DNA of 64,000 bases from Chloracidobacterium validum (GTDB lineage Bacteria; Acidobacteriota; Blastocatellia; Chloracidobacteriales; Chloracidobacteriaceae), in NCBI RefSeq assembly GCF_018304825.1, contig NZ_CP072648.1, positions 1,099,501 to 1,163,500 of the forward strand, given 5' to 3'. The translations under genes and the position numbers were made by a program. The notes under the pieces were generated by a model. The model made no database searches. It saw only the letters and a program-made list of their open reading frames with translations, and was not told the DNA's origin. Of the stretch, positions 62,838 through 64,000 are shown piece after piece. Within the stretch, counting starts at the first letter, position 1, and each line of letters starts with the position of its first letter.

Positions 62838-63614
62838 ATGACCTGGCGTGTCGTCGTTCAAGGGCAGACCTATGAAACAAGCCTTGAAGAACTCAGGCAG
62901 TGGGTTCAAGAGGGTCGGGTACTACCTACTGACCAGATTTTTCAGCCTGGCGTGGGCTGGGTTGCGGCTGGTCAGGTTGCCGACCTCCAGGCGTGGTTTC
63001 CACCTGGAGCGGCGACGCTCCCGCCTCCCGCCGGCTTTTCTGGAAGCACGCCAGGCGGTGGTGACCTGGCTTCGTCCCCCTATGCATCGTCTTACGCGCC
63101 TCATACGCCGCCCCTTGACCCTTACACCCCGGCTTACGGACAAGTTGGGGGGTACGGGCCGCCAATGGCAATCTCCTTTGGCAGCCCCGCCAGCCTTGGC
63201 AAGCGTTTCTTGGGTGCTTTCGTGGACGGATGCCTAACGATGCTTTGTAGCTTGCCCGGTATAATTCTTTACATGACCGCCATCGCCGCTGGGGTCCAGG
63301 ATGGCGGGAGCGTGCCGGCTGGTCGAGCCGCCGGAGGATACCTTCTCATCTACCTTGGCGCGATTGCTTACGGGCTGTTGTGCGCCTACATGCTCAGCAA
63401 GAGTGGCGCATCGCCGGGCAAAAAACTCGCCGGGACAGTGGTTCTGCGTGAAGATGGTCAGTATCTCACATTTGGCATGGCCATTCTGCGTGAGTTCCTC
63501 AAAAACGTTTTCAGCAACATTTGCTTCCTGCTCATTTTGTGGTTGCTGTTCGACTCAGAGCGCCAGCAACTCTATGACAAGGTGGTGCGGGCGAACGTGT
63601 ATGAAGCTTCCTGA
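62838..63614 (+). CDS. GYF_2-like/RDD-family membrane protein
   Basis: A 258-residue protein. Residues 1-55 form a GYF_2-like module (TWRVVVQGQTYETSLEELRQWVQEGRV, then QIFQPGVGWVAAGQV), followed by a Pro/Tyr/Gly-rich linker (about 58-115). The C-terminal RDD domain (about 120-250) has LGKRFLGAFVDGCL, helices near 130-150 and 165-185, SKSGASPGKKLAGTVV and a last hydrophobic helix ending before DSERQQLYDKVV. RDD proteins are poorly understood membrane proteins, sometimes linked to ion transport. A paralog starts 371 bases downstream. Confidence 0.85.
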   Translation: MTWRVVVQGQTYETSLEELRQWVQEGRVLPTDQIFQPGVGWVAAGQVADLQAWFPPGAATLPPPAGFSGSTPGGGDLASSPYASSYAPHTPPLDPYTPAYGQVGGYGPPMAISFGSPASLGKRFLGAFVDGCLTMLCSLPGIILYMTAIAAGVQDGGSVPAGRAAGGYLLIYLGAIAYGLLCAYMLSKSGASPGKKLAGTVVLREDGQYLTFGMAILREFLKNVFSNICFLLILWLLFDSERQQLYDKVVRANVYEAS

Positions 63615-63985
63615 ATTTTGCCTATTTGCCTTGTTCACCGTCGGACCGCGCTACCCACGCTAGCAGGAGCGCCTGGTAATGCCATTTTGGTTCGATTTGT
63701 CGGTGGCTGAGCGCCGGCCGGCTCGAACGCCTCTGCGCTTTACCCAAGCGTTTTTGCGCCCTTCTGACTCGACCCTCTCAAACGCTTCCCAGCGTCTCCA
63801 GTCAGGACTCCAGCGCGCAATTGGATGGTTGTCCCCCGGCCCGGCGCGGGTTGGCAAGCGTGCTGTTGACAGGGCAGAGCAACGCACTACCATGACCGCA
63901 TCTGTGCATCGAGTCGTTTTCATCACCTTCAGCCTGGCGGCCGGCAAGCTTTGGGCACGGCATCCCTTTGAAAGGTTTTCCCGTC
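63615..63985. other. Intergenic region between the two GYF/RDD-type genes
   Basis: No supported gene lies in these 371 bases. They contain the promoter at 63866-63893. The final bases before the next ATG (gaaaggttttcccgtc) resemble those before the first paralog (gaaaggcatttttccatc), showing that leader as well as coding start was copied. Confidence 0.5.
63866..63893 (+). promoter_or_regulatory. Promoter of the second GYF/RDD-type gene
   Basis: TTGACA (63866-63871), a 16-base spacer and TACCAT (63888-63893), 92 bases before the ATG at 63986. Spacing and -35 context match the promoter at 62726-62753. Confidence 0.6.
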
Positions 63986-64000
63986 ATGACGTGGCGTGTC
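63986..64000 (+). CDS. Start of a second GYF_2-type gene (3' partial)
   Basis: The last 15 bases encode MTWRV, identical to the first five residues of the GYF_2/RDD gene at 62838, after a similar leader and a matching promoter. It is almost certainly the start of a tandem paralog cut off by the window edge. Nothing further can be said of its product. Confidence 0.6.

Noticed and set aside
1-64000. CRISPR array, prophage, insertion sequence or integrative element
   Set aside because: No regularly spaced repeats, transposase, integrase or phage structural genes were seen on either strand; the only repeats are short tandem duplications.

Overview
The window is 64 kb of GC-rich, gene-dense bacterial chromosome from a Gram-negative organism: it carries lpxA, lpxD, fabZ, lptE, skp, TolC and a TonB receptor. 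The content suggests an acidobacterium, and the two-gene egtB-egtD unit together with a large secreted SBBP-repeat protein points towards Chloracidobacterium or a close relative. This placement is my inference from gene content; no marker gene such as 16S rRNA is present. I see no prophage, insertion sequence, CRISPR array or integrase. Genes sit in short operons with many stop/start overlaps.

Layout. 1-3119: tail of an unknown gene, a BMP/PnrA lipoprotein, ThiO and purine nucleoside phosphorylase. 3141-5408: a DksA-like protein, a YggS-type PLP protein, RuvX and an ArsC-like phosphatase/reductase. 5494-8280: a 928-residue secreted SBBP-repeat protein closed by a strong terminator. 8501-12841: a tightly coupled NfeD / flotillin / DUF7003-like / PgpA unit, then a voltage-gated-type K+ channel. 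12885-15056: an unusual His-rich membrane plus TPR protein. 15292-24529: egtB-egtD, glutamate synthase large subunit, YajQ and an RqcH-like NFACT protein. 24559-28274: an M50-like membrane protease, biotin ligase, a TolC protein and tRNA-Ala(CGC). 28577-36142: a TonB receptor divergent from a membrane fusion protein / DUF2892 / RND pump / ArsR operon. 36235-37875: a DUF4139-type secreted protein. 38077-42224: a four-gene respiratory cluster. 42450-46311: Maf, a NosL-like lipoprotein, RodZ, an alpha/beta hydrolase and LptE. 46311-53244: a 1236-residue P-loop ATPase, LpxA, a second hydrolase and a VWA protein. 53485-58335: nuoABCDE, thiD and pgeF. 58343-60353: a glycosyltransferase and a frameshifted FkbM-type methyltransferase. 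60367-62540: fabZ, lpxD and skp. 62838-64000: two tandem GYF/RDD-type genes, the second cut by the window edge.

The most interesting system is the respiratory cluster at 38077-42224. A Rieske protein and a fused b6/subunit IV-type cytochrome b lie between two proteins resembling cytochrome bd subunit I. Both bd-like proteins appear to lack the histidine that binds heme b558, and one is fused to a monoheme cytochrome c domain. No separate cytochrome c1 or f is present, so the cluster may encode a hybrid bc/bd-like quinol:acceptor complex. Other points of note are a large unassigned P-loop ATPase translationally coupled to lptE inside a lipid A operon, a C9 tract that breaks the methyltransferase gene, a palindrome in the promoter between the TonB receptor and the pump operon, and several short tandem duplications at gene junctions.
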